64,000 nt of DNA from Marisediminitalea aggregata (GTDB lineage Bacteria > Pseudomonadota > Gammaproteobacteria > Enterobacterales > Alteromonadaceae), in assembly GCF_900129565.1 (NCBI RefSeq), contig NZ_FQWD01000004.1, forward strand, positions 372,001 to 436,000, read 5' to 3'. Below the pieces are notes generated by a model. The model was given only the letters and a program-made list of their open reading frames with translations, did no database searches and had not been told where the DNA came from. Both the position numbers and the translations under genes were made by a program. Numbering within the stretch: position 1 is the first letter of the stretch; each line of letters begins with the position of its first letter. Positions 1-9,534 of the stretch are shown in pieces.

Positions 1-590
1 ACATTGTGGCCGTGAAAAGCGCCAATACGTTTGTGCGTCCGATTTATGCGGGTAATGCACTGGCTACCATTCAGTCTCTCGACAGCAAAAAAGTAATCAC
101 CGTGCGAACCAGTGCCTTTGATGCAGCGGGTACCGACGGCAGCGCCACCATTACCCCTTGCAGCCTGGTACATGCCAATGCCCAAAGTGAATTTGTGTCG
201 GAAGAACTGGCCGTGTCTGAGCGCCCGGAGCTGACCGCCGCTGGCGTGATCATCTCGGGTGGTCGCGGTATGGGCAACGGCGAGAACTTCAGCCTGCTGG
301 AAAAAGTCGCCGACAAGCTTGGCGCGGCAGTGGGCGCATCACGCGCCGCAGTAGACGCAGGCTTTGTGCCGAACGACATGCAGGTAGGTCAAACCGGCAA
401 AATCGTGGCCCCGGACCTGTACATTGCCGTGGGTATCTCAGGTGCCATTCAGCATCAGGCCGGTATGAAAGACTCCAAAGTCATCGTGGCCATTAACAAA
501 GACGAAGAAGCGCCTATATTCCAGATTGCCGACTACGGCCTGGTAGGCGACCTGTTCGAGGTATTACCCGAACTGGAAAGTTTGCTGTAA
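1..590 (+). CDS. etfA: Electron transfer flavoprotein alpha subunit, C-terminal part
   Basis: The 3' end of a gene whose start lies before the window; the reading frame is already open at base 3. The product is the alpha subunit of the ETF heterodimer, which binds FAD and carries electrons from acyl-CoA dehydrogenases to the quinone oxidoreductase. About 195 residues are visible and include the C-terminal FAD domain: the GGRGMG motif, the SRAAVDAG stretch and the [12 protein letters not shown] segment, all typical of EtfA. The gene for its electron acceptor, ETF-QO, follows 130 bases downstream on the same strand, so electron delivery and re-oxidation are encoded side by side. Identity is certain; only the 5' end is missing. 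Confidence 0.97.
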   Translation, partial: IVAVKSANTFVRPIYAGNALATIQSLDSKKVITVRTSAFDAAGTDGSATITPCSLVHANAQSEFVSEELAVSERPELTAAGVIISGGRGMGNGENFSLLEKVADKLGAAVGASRAAVDAGFVPNDMQVGQTGKIVAPDLYIAVGISGAIQHQAGMKDSKVIVAINKDEEAPIFQIADYGLVGDLFEVLPELESLL

Positions 591-610
591 CCAAGCGTGA
601 CCTCAACATT

Positions 611-640
611 GGCTGCCAGCTTCGCACTCGCTGCGCAGCC
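611..640 (+). terminator. Possible hairpin terminator after etfA
   Basis: An imperfect inverted repeat (GGCTGC at 611-616 and GCAGCC at 635-640, with extra inner pairing CAGC/GCTG) lies 20 bases after the etfA stop and is followed by a short TGTTTTC stretch. The T-run is weak, so it could attenuate rather than stop read-through into the ETF-QO gene. Confidence 0.35.
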
Positions 641-720
641 AGTGTTTTCACACTGCAAACTAAGGTCTCCGGCCGCTATTGCCTGGCGGAATAACACAAT
701 TTAAGAAAAGAGGATTAGCT

Positions 721-2376
721 GTGGAACGAGAATCGATGGAGTTTGACGTAGTGATCGTCGGTGCCGGACCTGCGGGTTTATCGGCAGCCTATCATCTGAA
801 AAAACTGGCGAACGACAAGCAACAGGACATCAGTGTTTGCGTGTTGGAAAAAGGCTCTGAAGTAGGCGCCCATATTCTGTCGGGTGCCATATTAGAAACC
901 ACAGCCCTGGACGAACTGATCCCAGACTGGCAGGAAAAAGGCGCACCGCTTACCACGCCCGTTACCGAAGACGAACTGTACCTACTTAAAGATCAGCAAC
1001 GCGCCACCAAAGTACCCGGCTGGGCCATACCCGCCCCTATGCACAACGACGGCAACTACATTGTGAGTCTGGGTAACGTGTGCCGCTGGCTGGCCACCCA
1101 GGCCGAAGCCATTGGCGTAGAAATCTTCCCCGGCTTTGCCGCTGCTGAAATCGCCTACGACGACAACGGTCGGGTAAAAGGCGTATATACCGGCGACATG
1201 GGCATTGGCAAAGACGGCGAACAGAAAGACAGCTACATGCCTGGCATGGCGCTGTATGGTAAATACACCCTGTTTGCCGAAGGCTGTCGCGGCCACCTGG
1301 GCAAACAGCTTATCAGTCAGTTCAAGCTCGATGAAAACAGCGATCCCCAGCACTACGGTATTGGCATAAAAGAACTGTGGGAAATCGACCCAGCGTTACA
1401 CAAACCAGGACTGGTCGTGCACGGCTCAGGCTGGCCACTGGACAACGACACTACCGGCGGCTTTTTCCTGTACCACGCCGACAACAATCAGGTGGTGGTA
1501 GGATTAATTGTGGATCTGAACTACAGCAATCCGCACATCAGCCCCTTCGACGAATTCCAGCAAATGAAGCATCACCCGCTGTTTGCTGACGTACTCTCTA
1601 CCGGCAAACGCCTAAGCTACGGCGCAAGAGCCATTGCCAAAGGCGGCTTAAATGCCCTGCCCGACATGGCGTTCCCCGGCGGCTTATTGATTGGCTGTGA
1701 TGCCGGCACCCTGAACTTCGCCAAAATCAAAGGCACCCATACCGCCATGAAGTCGGGCATGATTGCCGCGGAAAACGTGCTTAACGCGCTAATACAGAAC
1801 GAGCAAGAAAACCTGCCAGACACGCTGACCGGCTTCACTGACGCTTTCCGCGATTCCTGGTTACACAAAGAACTGCACGCCAGCCGCAACTTCGGCCCTG
1901 CGATGCACAAGTTCGGCCCCATTATGGGCGGTGCTTACAACTGGATAGAGCAAAACCTGTTTAAAGGTCGCTTACCCTGGACCCTACACGACACCAAGCC
2001 CGACTACGCGCAAATGAAACCTGCCAGCGAGTGCCCTGAAAAGCACTACCCTAAACCGGATGGCAAGCTGAGTTTCGACAAGCTGTCGTCGGTGTATTTG
2101 TCGAACACCAACCACGAAGAAGATCAGCCCAGCCATTTGCGCTTACTCGACCCGGCCATTCCGGTAAAAGTAAACCTAACCAAATACAACGAACCCGCCC
2201 AGCGCTATTGCCCGGCAGGCGTGTACGAAATTGTGGAAGCCGAGTCTGGCCCGCAGCTGCAAATCAATGCGCAAAACTGTGTGCACTGTAAAACCTGTGA
2301 CATTAAAGATCCGTCGCAGAACATTTGCTGGGTACCGCCCGAAGGTACCGGCGGCCCGAACTACCCGAACATGTAG
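721..2376 (+). CDS. Electron transfer flavoprotein-ubiquinone oxidoreductase (ETF-QO)
   Basis: Passes electrons from reduced ETF to the membrane quinone pool. The 551-aa product begins with a Rossmann FAD motif (GAGPAG, residues 14-19) and ends with a cysteine-rich [4Fe-4S] domain (CPAGVYE, then CVHCKTC and a final Cys before WVPPEG). Length matches the family (about 550 aa). I chose the GTG at 721 because AGAGGA (709-714) sits 6 bases upstream; the frame is open back to a TTG at 679 and there is also an ATG at 736. It follows etfA and lies 4 bases before a 3-hydroxyacyl-CoA dehydrogenase gene, so it probably serves acyl-CoA oxidation by this cluster as well as general beta-oxidation. Confidence 0.95.
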   Translation: MERESMEFDVVIVGAGPAGLSAAYHLKKLANDKQQDISVCVLEKGSEVGAHILSGAILETTALDELIPDWQEKGAPLTTPVTEDELYLLKDQQRATKVPGWAIPAPMHNDGNYIVSLGNVCRWLATQAEAIGVEIFPGFAAAEIAYDDNGRVKGVYTGDMGIGKDGEQKDSYMPGMALYGKYTLFAEGCRGHLGKQLISQFKLDENSDPQHYGIGIKELWEIDPALHKPGLVVHGSGWPLDNDTTGGFFLYHADNNQVVVGLIVDLNYSNPHISPFDEFQQMKHHPLFADVLSTGKRLSYGARAIAKGGLNALPDMAFPGGLLIGCDAGTLNFAKIKGTHTAMKSGMIAAENVLNALIQNEQENLPDTLTGFTDAFRDSWLHKELHASRNFGPAMHKFGPIMGGAYNWIEQNLFKGRLPWTLHDTKPDYAQMKPASECPEKHYPKPDGKLSFDKLSSVYLSNTNHEEDQPSHLRLLDPAIPVKVNLTKYNEPAQRYCPAGVYEIVEAESGPQLQINAQNCVHCKTCDIKDPSQNICWVPPEGTGGPNYPNM

Positions 2377-2380
2377 GTGA

Positions 2381-3919
2381 ATGATGCATACTATTCAACA
2401 CACAGGGGTAGTCGGCGCAGGCGCCATGGGCCGCGGCATTGCACAGGTATTGCTGGCCAACGGTAAAAACGTGGTATTGGTTGATACCCAGGTCGAGGCG
2501 CTGACGTCGGCCCGCGATGACATTCACGCCATGCTGAGCAAGCAAGCTGCCAAAGGCCGCCTGACCGGGATCAGCGTTGAGCAGACCATGAACAACCTGT
2601 CGCTGGCACAAACCGATGCACTGGACCAACTGGCCCGCTGCGACCTGATTGTCGAGGCCATTGTTGAGCGCTACGACGCTAAAATTGCCTTGTTCCAACA
2701 GTTAGAAACTTTGGTAGCCGAGCACTGTATTCTGGCGACGAACACCTCGTCATTATCAGTGACCCAGATCGCAGCCGGTTGTGCTAACCCGGAACGCGTA
2801 GTGGGCTGGCACTTTTTTAATCCTGTGCCGTTAATGCGACTGGCCGAAGTAATTGGCGCACTGCAAACACGCGCCGACGTGGTAGAACAGATTGTTGCCC
2901 TTACCCATGCCATTGGCCATACGCCGGTAACGGTAAAAGACATGCCGGGCTTTTTGGTGAATCACGTTGGCCGCGGATACGGCGGCGAAGCGCTGCACGT
3001 GCTGGCCGAACAAGTCGCCGACATTGCCCAAATCGACCGTATTCTTACCGCTCAGTGCGGTTTTAAAATGGGCCCCTTTACCCTGTTTGATTTAACCGGA
3101 CTGGATATTTCCCACAAGGTCACCGAGTCGATTTACCAGCAGTTTTATCACGACCCGCGCTATCGCCCCAGCCCACTGGCAGAACAACGTGTGCAGGCCG
3201 GCTTGCTAGGCAGAAAAACCGGCAAAGGGTTTTACACCTACACCGACGGTAAGCAGCAAATACCCGAGCAGCCCGCCACGCCTTCACTCGATGACATCAA
3301 AGCCATGCCAGTGTGGATCGCAGGCAGAGGAAGCAACGAACACAAGCAGGTGCTGCAATTGCTCAGCAACACCAACGCGGTGATTGAGCAAGGTAAAGAG
3401 CCGTCTGAAGACGCACTGATCATTATCAGCCCCTGGGGCACTGATGCTTCCGGCTATGCATTTGAACATGGCCTGGACGCTACCCGCACAATCGCAGTAG
3501 ATCCGCTGTTCCCCGACACCGACATTTGCGTGCTCATGCGCACACAAGCCACCCGCAGCGATGTAGCACAATTCGCCCACGCCCTGTTCGCCAGCACCGG
3601 CAAACAGGTAGAAGTGATTAACGACAGCTACGGCTTTGTGAGTCAGCGGGTTTTGGCCTGCATTATCAATATTGCCTGCGACATGGTGCACAAAGACATT
3701 GCCAGCGCCGCAGATATCGACCGCGCCATGCAACTGGGATTGGGCTACCCACAAGGCGCTTTTGCCTGGGCCAGTCAAATTGGCCCGGCCAACGTGTTAA
3801 CTCTACTGCAACGCCTATTCGCTCAAAGCGGCGACCCGCGTTACCGCCCCAGCATATGGCTGCAGCGCGAAATTCAAACTAACGCGCAAACTGGCAAGCC
3901 ACTCATTCAAGGAGCCTGA
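2381..3919 (+). CDS. 3-hydroxyacyl-CoA dehydrogenase, PaaH type
   Basis: NAD-dependent oxidation of an L-3-hydroxyacyl-CoA to 3-oxoacyl-CoA. The 512-aa protein has an N-terminal Rossmann domain (GAGAMG, residues 12-17), the conserved WHFFNPVP catalytic-His stretch, a first C-terminal domain of the 3HCDH family (about 190-285) and a second copy near the end (about 410-505). This two-copy layout is that of PaaH of phenylacetate degradation rather than FadB. Two ATGs (2381 and 2384) are possible. The thiolase gene begins 2 bases after its stop, and the pair would carry out the last two beta-oxidation-like steps. No paaABCDE ring-oxygenase genes are in view, so the physiological substrate is not established. 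Confidence 0.9.
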   Translation: MMHTIQHTGVVGAGAMGRGIAQVLLANGKNVVLVDTQVEALTSARDDIHAMLSKQAAKGRLTGISVEQTMNNLSLAQTDALDQLARCDLIVEAIVERYDAKIALFQQLETLVAEHCILATNTSSLSVTQIAAGCANPERVVGWHFFNPVPLMRLAEVIGALQTRADVVEQIVALTHAIGHTPVTVKDMPGFLVNHVGRGYGGEALHVLAEQVADIAQIDRILTAQCGFKMGPFTLFDLTGLDISHKVTESIYQQFYHDPRYRPSPLAEQRVQAGLLGRKTGKGFYTYTDGKQQIPEQPATPSLDDIKAMPVWIAGRGSNEHKQVLQLLSNTNAVIEQGKEPSEDALIIISPWGTDASGYAFEHGLDATRTIAVDPLFPDTDICVLMRTQATRSDVAQFAHALFASTGKQVEVINDSYGFVSQRVLACIINIACDMVHKDIASAADIDRAMQLGLGYPQGAFAWASQIGPANVLTLLQRLFAQSGDPRYRPSIWLQREIQTNAQTGKPLIQGA

Positions 3920-3921
3920 TC

Positions 3922-5130
3922 ATGAAACACGCTTACATATACGATGGGATCCGCACTGCTTTTGGTCGTCACGGCGGGGTGTTGGCCCACACCCGCCCTG
4001 ATGACCTGTTATCTTTATGCCTGAAGGGCTTATTGGCGCGTAACGATGTATCGGGCGACGCCATTGAAGATGTGATCATTGGCTGTACTAACCAAGCCGG
4101 TGAAGACGCACGTAACGTTGCGCGCCACGCCGCGCTATTAGCTGGTATACCCGAAACGGTTGCCGCGCAAACCCAAAACCGCTTATGCGGCAGCGGGCTG
4201 TCAGCCAGCATAGAAGCGGCCCGCGCGATTATGTGTAACGAAGGCGACTGGATGATTGCTGGCGGCGTTGAAAGCATGAGCCGCGCGCCGTTCGTCATGG
4301 CCAAGAACAGCCAGCCCTTTGGCCGCGACGTCGTGGTATTCGACAGCACCATTGGCGCACGCTTCCCCAACCCCAAAGTGGAAGCCGCCGTAGGCAACGA
4401 CACCATGCCACAAACCGCCGACAACATTGCCAGCGATTTATGCATTAGCCGGGAACAAAGCGACGCCTTTGCCCTGGCCTCGCAACACAAATACCAAAAG
4501 GCCAAAGCCGACGGTTTCTTTAACGATGAAATCCTACCGGTAACGGTGCCTGGCGCAAAGCGCAAAACCACCGTTGACGTAGCCGAAGACGAACACCCAA
4601 GAGCCGATGCCGAAGCAAGCAAGCTGGCCTCACTCAAACCCTTGTTCGCCAATGGCGTAGTAACCGCCGGTAACGCTTCGGGCATAAACGACGGTGCAGC
4701 AGCGTTGTTGCTGGGCAGCAAGGAAGCCGGTGAGGCGCTGGGCATGCGCCCCCGAGCCCGCGTGGTGGCCTGTGCAGTAGCCGGAGTTGCGCCAAGGGTA
4801 ATGGGCTTAGGCCCGGTTGCCGCTATTCGCAAAGCCCTGCAGCGTGCCAACTTAATATTGAACGATATAGACGTAATCGAAATTAACGAAGCTTTTGCCG
4901 TTCAGGTACTTGGCTGCTTAAAAGAACTGAACGTAGCGTTCGACGACAGCCGGATCAACCCCAACGGTGGCGCCATTGCCATAGGGCACCCACTGGGCGC
5001 ATCGGGCGTGCGGCTGGCGTTAACCGCCCTGCGTCAGTTAGAACGACAACAAGGCCGATACGCAGTAGTCAGCTTGTGTATCGGCGTGGGTCAGGGCGTT
5101 GCCATGATCCTGGAGAGGGAGTTGGCTTAG
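3922..5130 (+). CDS. Acyl-CoA thiolase, 3-oxoadipyl-CoA thiolase (PaaJ/PcaF) type
   Basis: Thiolytic cleavage of a 3-oxoacyl-CoA to acetyl-CoA and a shortened acyl-CoA. The 402-aa length, the opening YIYDGIRTAFGRHGG, the TNQAGEDARNVAR segment and the downstream VESMSRAPFVM are characteristic of 3-oxoadipyl-CoA thiolases. Catalytic Cys89 lies in NRLCGSG, the catalytic His in GHPLGASG (about residue 355) and the second Cys in CIGVGQG (about 388). It is 2 bases after the PaaH-type gene, clearly one transcription unit. PaaJ/PcaF activity is the best guess; a broader 3-ketoacyl-CoA thiolase role is equally compatible with the context. Confidence 0.92.
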   Translation: MKHAYIYDGIRTAFGRHGGVLAHTRPDDLLSLCLKGLLARNDVSGDAIEDVIIGCTNQAGEDARNVARHAALLAGIPETVAAQTQNRLCGSGLSASIEAARAIMCNEGDWMIAGGVESMSRAPFVMAKNSQPFGRDVVVFDSTIGARFPNPKVEAAVGNDTMPQTADNIASDLCISREQSDAFALASQHKYQKAKADGFFNDEILPVTVPGAKRKTTVDVAEDEHPRADAEASKLASLKPLFANGVVTAGNASGINDGAAALLLGSKEAGEALGMRPRARVVACAVAGVAPRVMGLGPVAAIRKALQRANLILNDIDVIEINEAFAVQVLGCLKELNVAFDDSRINPNGGAIAIGHPLGASGVRLALTALRQLERQQGRYAVVSLCIGVGQGVAMILERELA

Positions 5131-5343
5131 CCTATCGGGTCTGCTGCGCGTTGCCAGAATTCACTCTGACAATGAACAACAGATCATGAACTTCCGGAGC
5201 ATTGGTAAAGCGCGGCATCCGGTGTATACTCAGGCCCAAAGCCAGTTAATTCATAGAGTAAGCAGTAGTTAAGCTTACCGCGACCTAATACGCTTAGAGT
5301 AGTAAATAGCGGTTGGACGTTTAGGAAAAGAGTATCACTTTGT

Positions 5344-6138
5344 ATGACAGAGTTTAGTGACCTGCCACGTAAGAAGAGCGACAGTAGCGACCGGAAATTT
5401 ATTGAATCACTAGCCCGCGGCCTGGATGTGTTACGCGCATTCAGCCAACAAGGCGGTGTACTGGGTAACCAGGATCTGGCACGGATCACCGGCCTGCCCA
5501 AACCCACCATTTCCCGCATGACCTACACCCTAAGCAAACTGGGGTATTTGTCGTACTCAACCCAACTGGAAAAATACCAACTGGACGCAGGTGTGTTAGC
5601 TCTGGGTTATGCCTATACCTCTAATCTGCAGGTGCGCCGCATTGCCAAGCCCATTATGGAGCGCCTGGCAGAACGCGTGAACCTGTCGGTAGGCCTAACC
5701 ATTCGCGAACGCCTGACCATGATTTACGTAGAAAACTGCCGCGGCGACGACGCCCAGGCACTGCGCATGGACGTAGGCTCAAGCTTACCCATTTCCACCT
5801 CGGCAGCAGGCCGCGCCTACTTAGCAGGCCTTCCGCAGGAAGAACGCGACGTAGTAATGAAAGAAATGGAAGCCCGCGCCGGCGACAAGTGGCCAAAACA
5901 CAAAGCAGGCATTGAAGCCGCACTGGAATGCTACGACAAGCACGGTTTCGTTACCTCGTTTGGCGACTGGGACCGCGCAGTAAACAGCGTAGGCGTACCG
6001 CTAAAACTGCAAGACGGTCGCATAATGGCACTTAACTGCGGTGGCCCAACCTATCTGGTATCACAAGAAATGGCCATGGAAAGCTTAGGCCCACAACTGG
6101 TGCACGTAGCCAGAGATATTATTGGGACCGGGGTTTAG
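5344..6138 (+). CDS. IclR-family transcriptional regulator
   Basis: A 264-aa regulator with the IclR architecture: an N-terminal winged helix-turn-helix (about residues 17-80, including LARGLDVLRAF and GLPKPTISRMTYTLSKLGYL) and a C-terminal effector-binding domain (about 90-260). Members of this family often control aromatic or acyl-CoA catabolic genes (PcaR, PobR, IclR). It lies 213 bases downstream of the thiolase gene on the same strand, so it may regulate the etf/paaH/paaJ-type block or its own promoter. The ATG at 5344 is favoured, giving a family-typical N-terminus; no strong Shine-Dalgarno sequence is visible. The effector cannot be read from the sequence. Confidence 0.92.
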   Translation: MTEFSDLPRKKSDSSDRKFIESLARGLDVLRAFSQQGGVLGNQDLARITGLPKPTISRMTYTLSKLGYLSYSTQLEKYQLDAGVLALGYAYTSNLQVRRIAKPIMERLAERVNLSVGLTIRERLTMIYVENCRGDDAQALRMDVGSSLPISTSAAGRAYLAGLPQEERDVVMKEMEARAGDKWPKHKAGIEAALECYDKHGFVTSFGDWDRAVNSVGVPLKLQDGRIMALNCGGPTYLVSQEMAMESLGPQLVHVARDIIGTGV

Positions 6139-6174
6139 GTTTTTCGTTTTAAGCGTTCTACCGTTTGATTTAAG

Positions 6175-6206
6175 AAAGCCAGTTGCTGAGAGGTAACTGG
6201 CTTTTT
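6175..6206 (+). terminator. Rho-independent terminator after the IclR gene
   Basis: Perfect 10-bp stem (AAAGCCAGTT at 6175-6184 with AACTGGCTTT at 6195-6204), a 10-base loop, and a T-run ending at 6206. It lies 36 bases after the regulator stop codon. Confidence 0.85.
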
Positions 6207-6318
6207 GGGCTAAATGGATTACGCTCCAGAGTCTACAACTAGCCTTGATCTGACTAACCTGCTTAAAATTTGGCATCATTTATCACTCCTGACAGTAGGT
6301 CGATGTACAACTCTTTGG

Positions 6319-8079
6319 CTATATTTCACCATTGCTTGTGACTAACCTATTTCTACCGTTGTTCTTTGCTTTGTATAATAATTTGTCTGCTTCATTTAAC
6401 GCGTCAGCAAAATTAGAATATTGCGAAGAGGATACTGCTCCCATGCTGAAAGTTATTTTAAGAGTATGATTATCAATCTCTAGAGCTGAAAGTGATTTTT
6501 GCAATCTTGAATAAAAATCTCTTAATTCTTGAGGTTTAGCATCTGAAAATAATAAAAGCCACTCTTCTCCTCCCCACCGCCCTAAGTAATCACTTTTACG
6601 CATAACCGATTTCGCACACAAAGCGAATTGCTTCAACACTTCATCACCAATATTATGACCATAGTTGTCATTAATCGCTTTAAAAAAATCTATATCAGCA
6701 ATGGCAACAACAAAATCACTTAGGGTACTAGATTTAAATTTCTCCTCAGCGATTTTATTGATAGCACGTCTATTTAAAACCTGGGTTAATTGATCGTACG
6801 AAGCAATATATTCGAAGTGAGATGCACTTTTACGCTTTCTCCAAAATAAAATGAATAAAATAAGAAGTAACAAAGTTAATGTTGCAACACCTAATATATA
6901 ATTTAGTATCAACTGCTTTTGTTGACTATTCAGTGTCTTTTGAAGTTGTTTTTCTTGTTGCAGAGTGGCTATTTCTCTTTCTTTCTCTGACGAGTTATAC
7001 CTAGCTAGCAAATCGGCAACCACTGCGTCATTTAACTTTCTATTAATTTCTGAAGATAATGACATTTCCGCTCTTGCTAAATTTAGTGCACCCTCAAAAT
7101 CGCCTTTATATTGATAGACTTTAGCTTCAAGTGAAAACAGTCTAACTTTAGTAAAATCCCTAATTTTAGTTAATGGATAACCGTGTATATCTTCTAATGT
7201 CGATAAAGCTTCTTGATATTCTGAATTTTTAATTGCTAGTTCAGCTTTCGTAATTAGCAAATTAAGATGATGTCTACTAGCCCCATTTTTCTTCGTATCA
7301 GTCAATGCTTTTTCTAACCACTCCTTTGCACTAAAGTAGTCACCATTTTCTAACTCTGCTTCAGTAAGAATGCTATATCCTTCTGCTCTTACAATACTCG
7401 ACGTTATTTCAGTTATAAGCCTTGTAATTTCTGTCCTTAATTCCTCTTCTCCAGATTCCTCTTCTCCTGAATGAAGATACCTCAAATTTTGAAAAACAAT
7501 CAAAGATCGCAACTGTTCAATCGGACTTGTCGCGTGCTCATATGCTTTCTTTGCATAATCTTCTGCGAGCTTAGTAAAACCAACTAAACTGTAGATGTAA
7601 CTGAGATTGATATATATATAATTGCTATCTGAATTAACTAGAGAGCTTCGCTGCTCATTTTCAATAAAATTAGTTACATTCAGTACATCACTGAAGTCGC
7701 CTGTTAATATATAGTGTTCAGCCAAAACAGAATAAGAAATCAATCTGTATCGTCTAGGTAACAATCTGATTCTGTCTGCTAAACCATCAACATCAATAGG
7801 TTCTTTTGGAGGATAGATAAAGTCATGATTGAAAATAAATAGCCAGCCAATATCTATTAAAACATCTTGTTCCGTATTCCTATTTCCGTAATCGCATATT
7901 GATTCCAATTCATCTACCAAGAGCTTAGCTGCTCTCAAGTCACTGTCTTTTATATATTGAATAAGCCTATCCGACACTTTGTCATCGAAAAATTGGCATT
8001 TTTCTTCAGCATTCACTTGTTGACTTATTATCAAAGAAAAGATTGCCAAAATAACTCTTACTTTAACCACGACGTCCAA
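6319..8079 (-). CDS. Membrane-anchored TPR-type GGDEF protein (probable diguanylate cyclase)
   Basis: A 586-aa protein with a signal peptide (hydrophobic VILAIFSLIIS then NAEEK), a long periplasmic helical-repeat region of TPR type (about 30-370), a coiled-coil stretch rich in Glu/Gln, one membrane segment (about 390-415) and a cytoplasmic GGDEF domain. The active-site loop reads GGEEW (503-507), preceded by RW; this is a tolerated variant of GG(D/E)EF. The product would make c-di-GMP in response to a periplasmic signal. The coding region is clearly AT-richer than its neighbours, suggesting recent acquisition. The longest frame starts with TTG at 8079; a GTG at 8070 would give a better basic N-terminus. 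It is convergent with the IclR gene. Confidence 0.85.
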   Translation of the reverse strand: MDVVVKVRVILAIFSLIISQQVNAEEKCQFFDDKVSDRLIQYIKDSDLRAAKLLVDELESICDYGNRNTEQDVLIDIGWLFIFNHDFIYPPKEPIDVDGLADRIRLLPRRYRLISYSVLAEHYILTGDFSDVLNVTNFIENEQRSSLVNSDSNYIYINLSYIYSLVGFTKLAEDYAKKAYEHATSPIEQLRSLIVFQNLRYLHSGEEESGEEELRTEITRLITEITSSIVRAEGYSILTEAELENGDYFSAKEWLEKALTDTKKNGASRHHLNLLITKAELAIKNSEYQEALSTLEDIHGYPLTKIRDFTKVRLFSLEAKVYQYKGDFEGALNLARAEMSLSSEINRKLNDAVVADLLARYNSSEKEREIATLQQEKQLQKTLNSQQKQLILNYILGVATLTLLLLILFILFWRKRKSASHFEYIASYDQLTQVLNRRAINKIAEEKFKSSTLSDFVVAIADIDFFKAINDNYGHNIGDEVLKQFALCAKSVMRKSDYLGRWGGEEWLLLFSDAKPQELRDFYSRLQKSLSALEIDNHTLKITFSMGAVSSSQYSNFADALNEADKLLYKAKNNGRNRLVTSNGEI

Positions 8080-8347
8080 TATCCTACTTCGTTACACGGC
8101 TAGAAATACACTTCAAAATCGTTAACTGAATCCCAATCAGCCTTTATTGAGCCAGATAATTAAATATGAATCAACTACTTACTTATACCTAAATTGGACT
8201 CAAATATTCACAATCAGTACTGCAAGCAATTTGCCCTTATTCAAAAGCACCATTGCCATTAAGAGAAACCCGTTAATAGTTCAATCATTCCCTAACCCCA
8301 AATCTCAAGCTATACTCCCCCTGTCAACAACGGTTAGGAGAGTATTG

Positions 8348-8386
8348 ATGATTGTCGTCACCCTGACCGGGCTATGGGTTAACTAA
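8348..8386 (+). CDS. Possible 12-codon leader peptide ahead of rsgA
   Basis: A very short ORF (MIVVTLTGLWVN) with a good ribosome-binding site: TAGGAG at 8335-8340, 7 bases before the ATG. A plausible -10 box (TATACT, 8311-8316) lies upstream, and GC-rich alternative hairpins lie between it and rsgA. The arrangement resembles a translated leader, but nothing in it matches a known leader peptide and the rest of the frame upstream (from 8147) looks random. Evidence is positional only. Confidence 0.3.
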   Translation: MIVVTLTGLWVN

Positions 8387-8402
8387 AACCACCCAGTTTC
8401 GC

Positions 8403-8431
8403 CCGGTGCTAATGCCGGGGCCTTTTGCCCC
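8403..8431 (+). promoter_or_regulatory. Two overlapping, mutually exclusive hairpins in the rsgA leader
   Basis: CCCGG (about 8402-8406) can pair with CCGGG (about 8415-8419), or GGGGC (8417-8421) can pair with GCCCC (8427-8431) across a CTTTT loop; the two pairings share bases. Neither is followed by a T-run. This could be an attenuator-like switch between the short leader ORF and rsgA, or simply stable leader structure. The rest of the 388-base gap from 8080 to 8467 shows only AT-rich sequence and a random-looking frame. Confidence 0.3.
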
Positions 8432-8467
8432 CTTAATGAAAACATTAACGTTAGTTAAGGGTTAGTT

Positions 8468-9508
8468 ATGACTAATTTTCACATTCTCGCCGCTATGGGC
8501 TGGCGTCCTTTTTTTCAGCAACAACTCACTCTTGAAGAGTGGGATTGCGTTATTCCTGTAAGAGTTACCGAACAACACAAATCTCAGCTTACTGTGGTGT
8601 CTGACTCGCACACCTTTAGTTTGCCTGTTGTACCCAGCATGCCTGCATTGGTGGTGGGCGACTGGTTGTTGCTTAACGAGCAGCATCAGTTCCTGCGTTT
8701 GCTGGAGCGCTACAGCTGCTTTAAACGCAAGTCTGCCGGTACCGGCAACGACTGGCAGTTAATCGCAGCCAATGTCGATACCGCGTTTATTGTGTGCTCC
8801 ATGAACGAAGACTTTAATCCCAGCCGTATTGAGCGCTACCTGGCGCTGGCCGAGGCTGCTGAAGTTGAACCTGTGGTGGTGTTAACCAAAGCCGATTTAA
8901 CCGAACAGCCTGAGCAATGGATTGATAACGTGCGCAGCATCAATAAGCAACTACAGGTAGTTGCCCTGAATGCGCTGGATTCATCTTGTGCCGATGCATT
9001 AAGTGACTGGCTGAAACCCGGTAGCACGGTGGTGATGCTGGGCTCGTCGGGTGTGGGTAAATCCACCCTCGCCAACTCGTTACTGGGAGAGGCGCGTCAG
9101 CTTACTCAGGGTATTCGGGAAGACGATGCTAAAGGGCGTCACACCACCACGGGTCGTTCGCTTTTTCCGTTGCCCAATGGCGGGCTGATACTGGATACGC
9201 CTGGCATGCGGGAACTGCAGTTAGCCGATTGCCATGATGGCATAGTGTCGGCCTTTGCCGACATTCAGCAACTGGCCGAAGGATGTCGGTTTGCCGACTG
9301 TCAGCATCACAGCGAACCGGGTTGTGCAGTGCAGGCTGCGTTGGCACAAGGCGAGCTTGATCCACGGCGACTGGCTAACTACAAAAAACTGCTGAAGGAA
9401 GACGAACTGAACTCAGCCACGCTGGCAGAAAAGCGCGCAAAAGATAAAGCCTTCACCCGCTTTGTGAACTATTCACAAAAGGAGTCACGCAAGTTTAAAG
9501 GCCGGTAG
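8468..9508 (+). CDS. rsgA: Ribosome small-subunit biogenesis GTPase RsgA (second-type paralogue)
   Basis: A circularly permuted GTPase that helps mature the 30S subunit. The 346-aa protein has an N-terminal OB domain (about 30-90), then G4 (LTKAD, about 139) before G1 (GSSGVGKST, about 192-200) and G3 (DTPG, about 242), followed by a C-terminal zinc finger (C-x-FADCQHHSEPGC, about 275-290) and a basic tail. The opening MGWRPFFQQQL and the tail FTRFVNYSQKESRKFKGR are those of the RsgA 2 type found in Vibrio and Alteromonas, which usually coexists with a canonical RsgA. Start ATG 8468 has AAGGG 6 bases upstream. A terminator hairpin overlaps its stop codon. Confidence 0.93.
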   Translation: MTNFHILAAMGWRPFFQQQLTLEEWDCVIPVRVTEQHKSQLTVVSDSHTFSLPVVPSMPALVVGDWLLLNEQHQFLRLLERYSCFKRKSAGTGNDWQLIAANVDTAFIVCSMNEDFNPSRIERYLALAEAAEVEPVVVLTKADLTEQPEQWIDNVRSINKQLQVVALNALDSSCADALSDWLKPGSTVVMLGSSGVGKSTLANSLLGEARQLTQGIREDDAKGRHTTTGRSLFPLPNGGLILDTPGMRELQLADCHDGIVSAFADIQQLAEGCRFADCQHHSEPGCAVQAALAQGELDPRRLANYKKLLKEDELNSATLAEKRAKDKAFTRFVNYSQKESRKFKGR

Positions 9509-9527
9509 ACGCTACCGGCTTCCTTTC
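9501..9527 (+). terminator. Terminator hairpin overlapping the rsgA stop
   Basis: Perfect 8-bp stem GCCGGTAG (9501-9508) / CTACCGGC (9512-9519) with a 3-base loop, followed by pyrimidine-rich TTCCTTTC. The stop codon lies inside the left arm. Confidence 0.55.
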
Positions 9528-9534
9528 TGCAAAC

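Noticed and set aside
3969..4850. Long antisense frame (293 codons) inside the thiolase gene
   Set aside because: Ser/Ala-rich shadow of a GC-rich gene on the other strand; the thiolase reading is complete and conserved.
2381..5130. paaHJ as part of a phenylacetate operon
   Set aside because: No paaABCDE, paaK or paaZ genes are visible; the two enzymes alone do not define that pathway.
8147..8347. Upstream part of a 79-codon frame before rsgA
   Set aside because: Residue composition looks random and there is no ribosome site at 8147; only the last 12 codons have a proper start signal.
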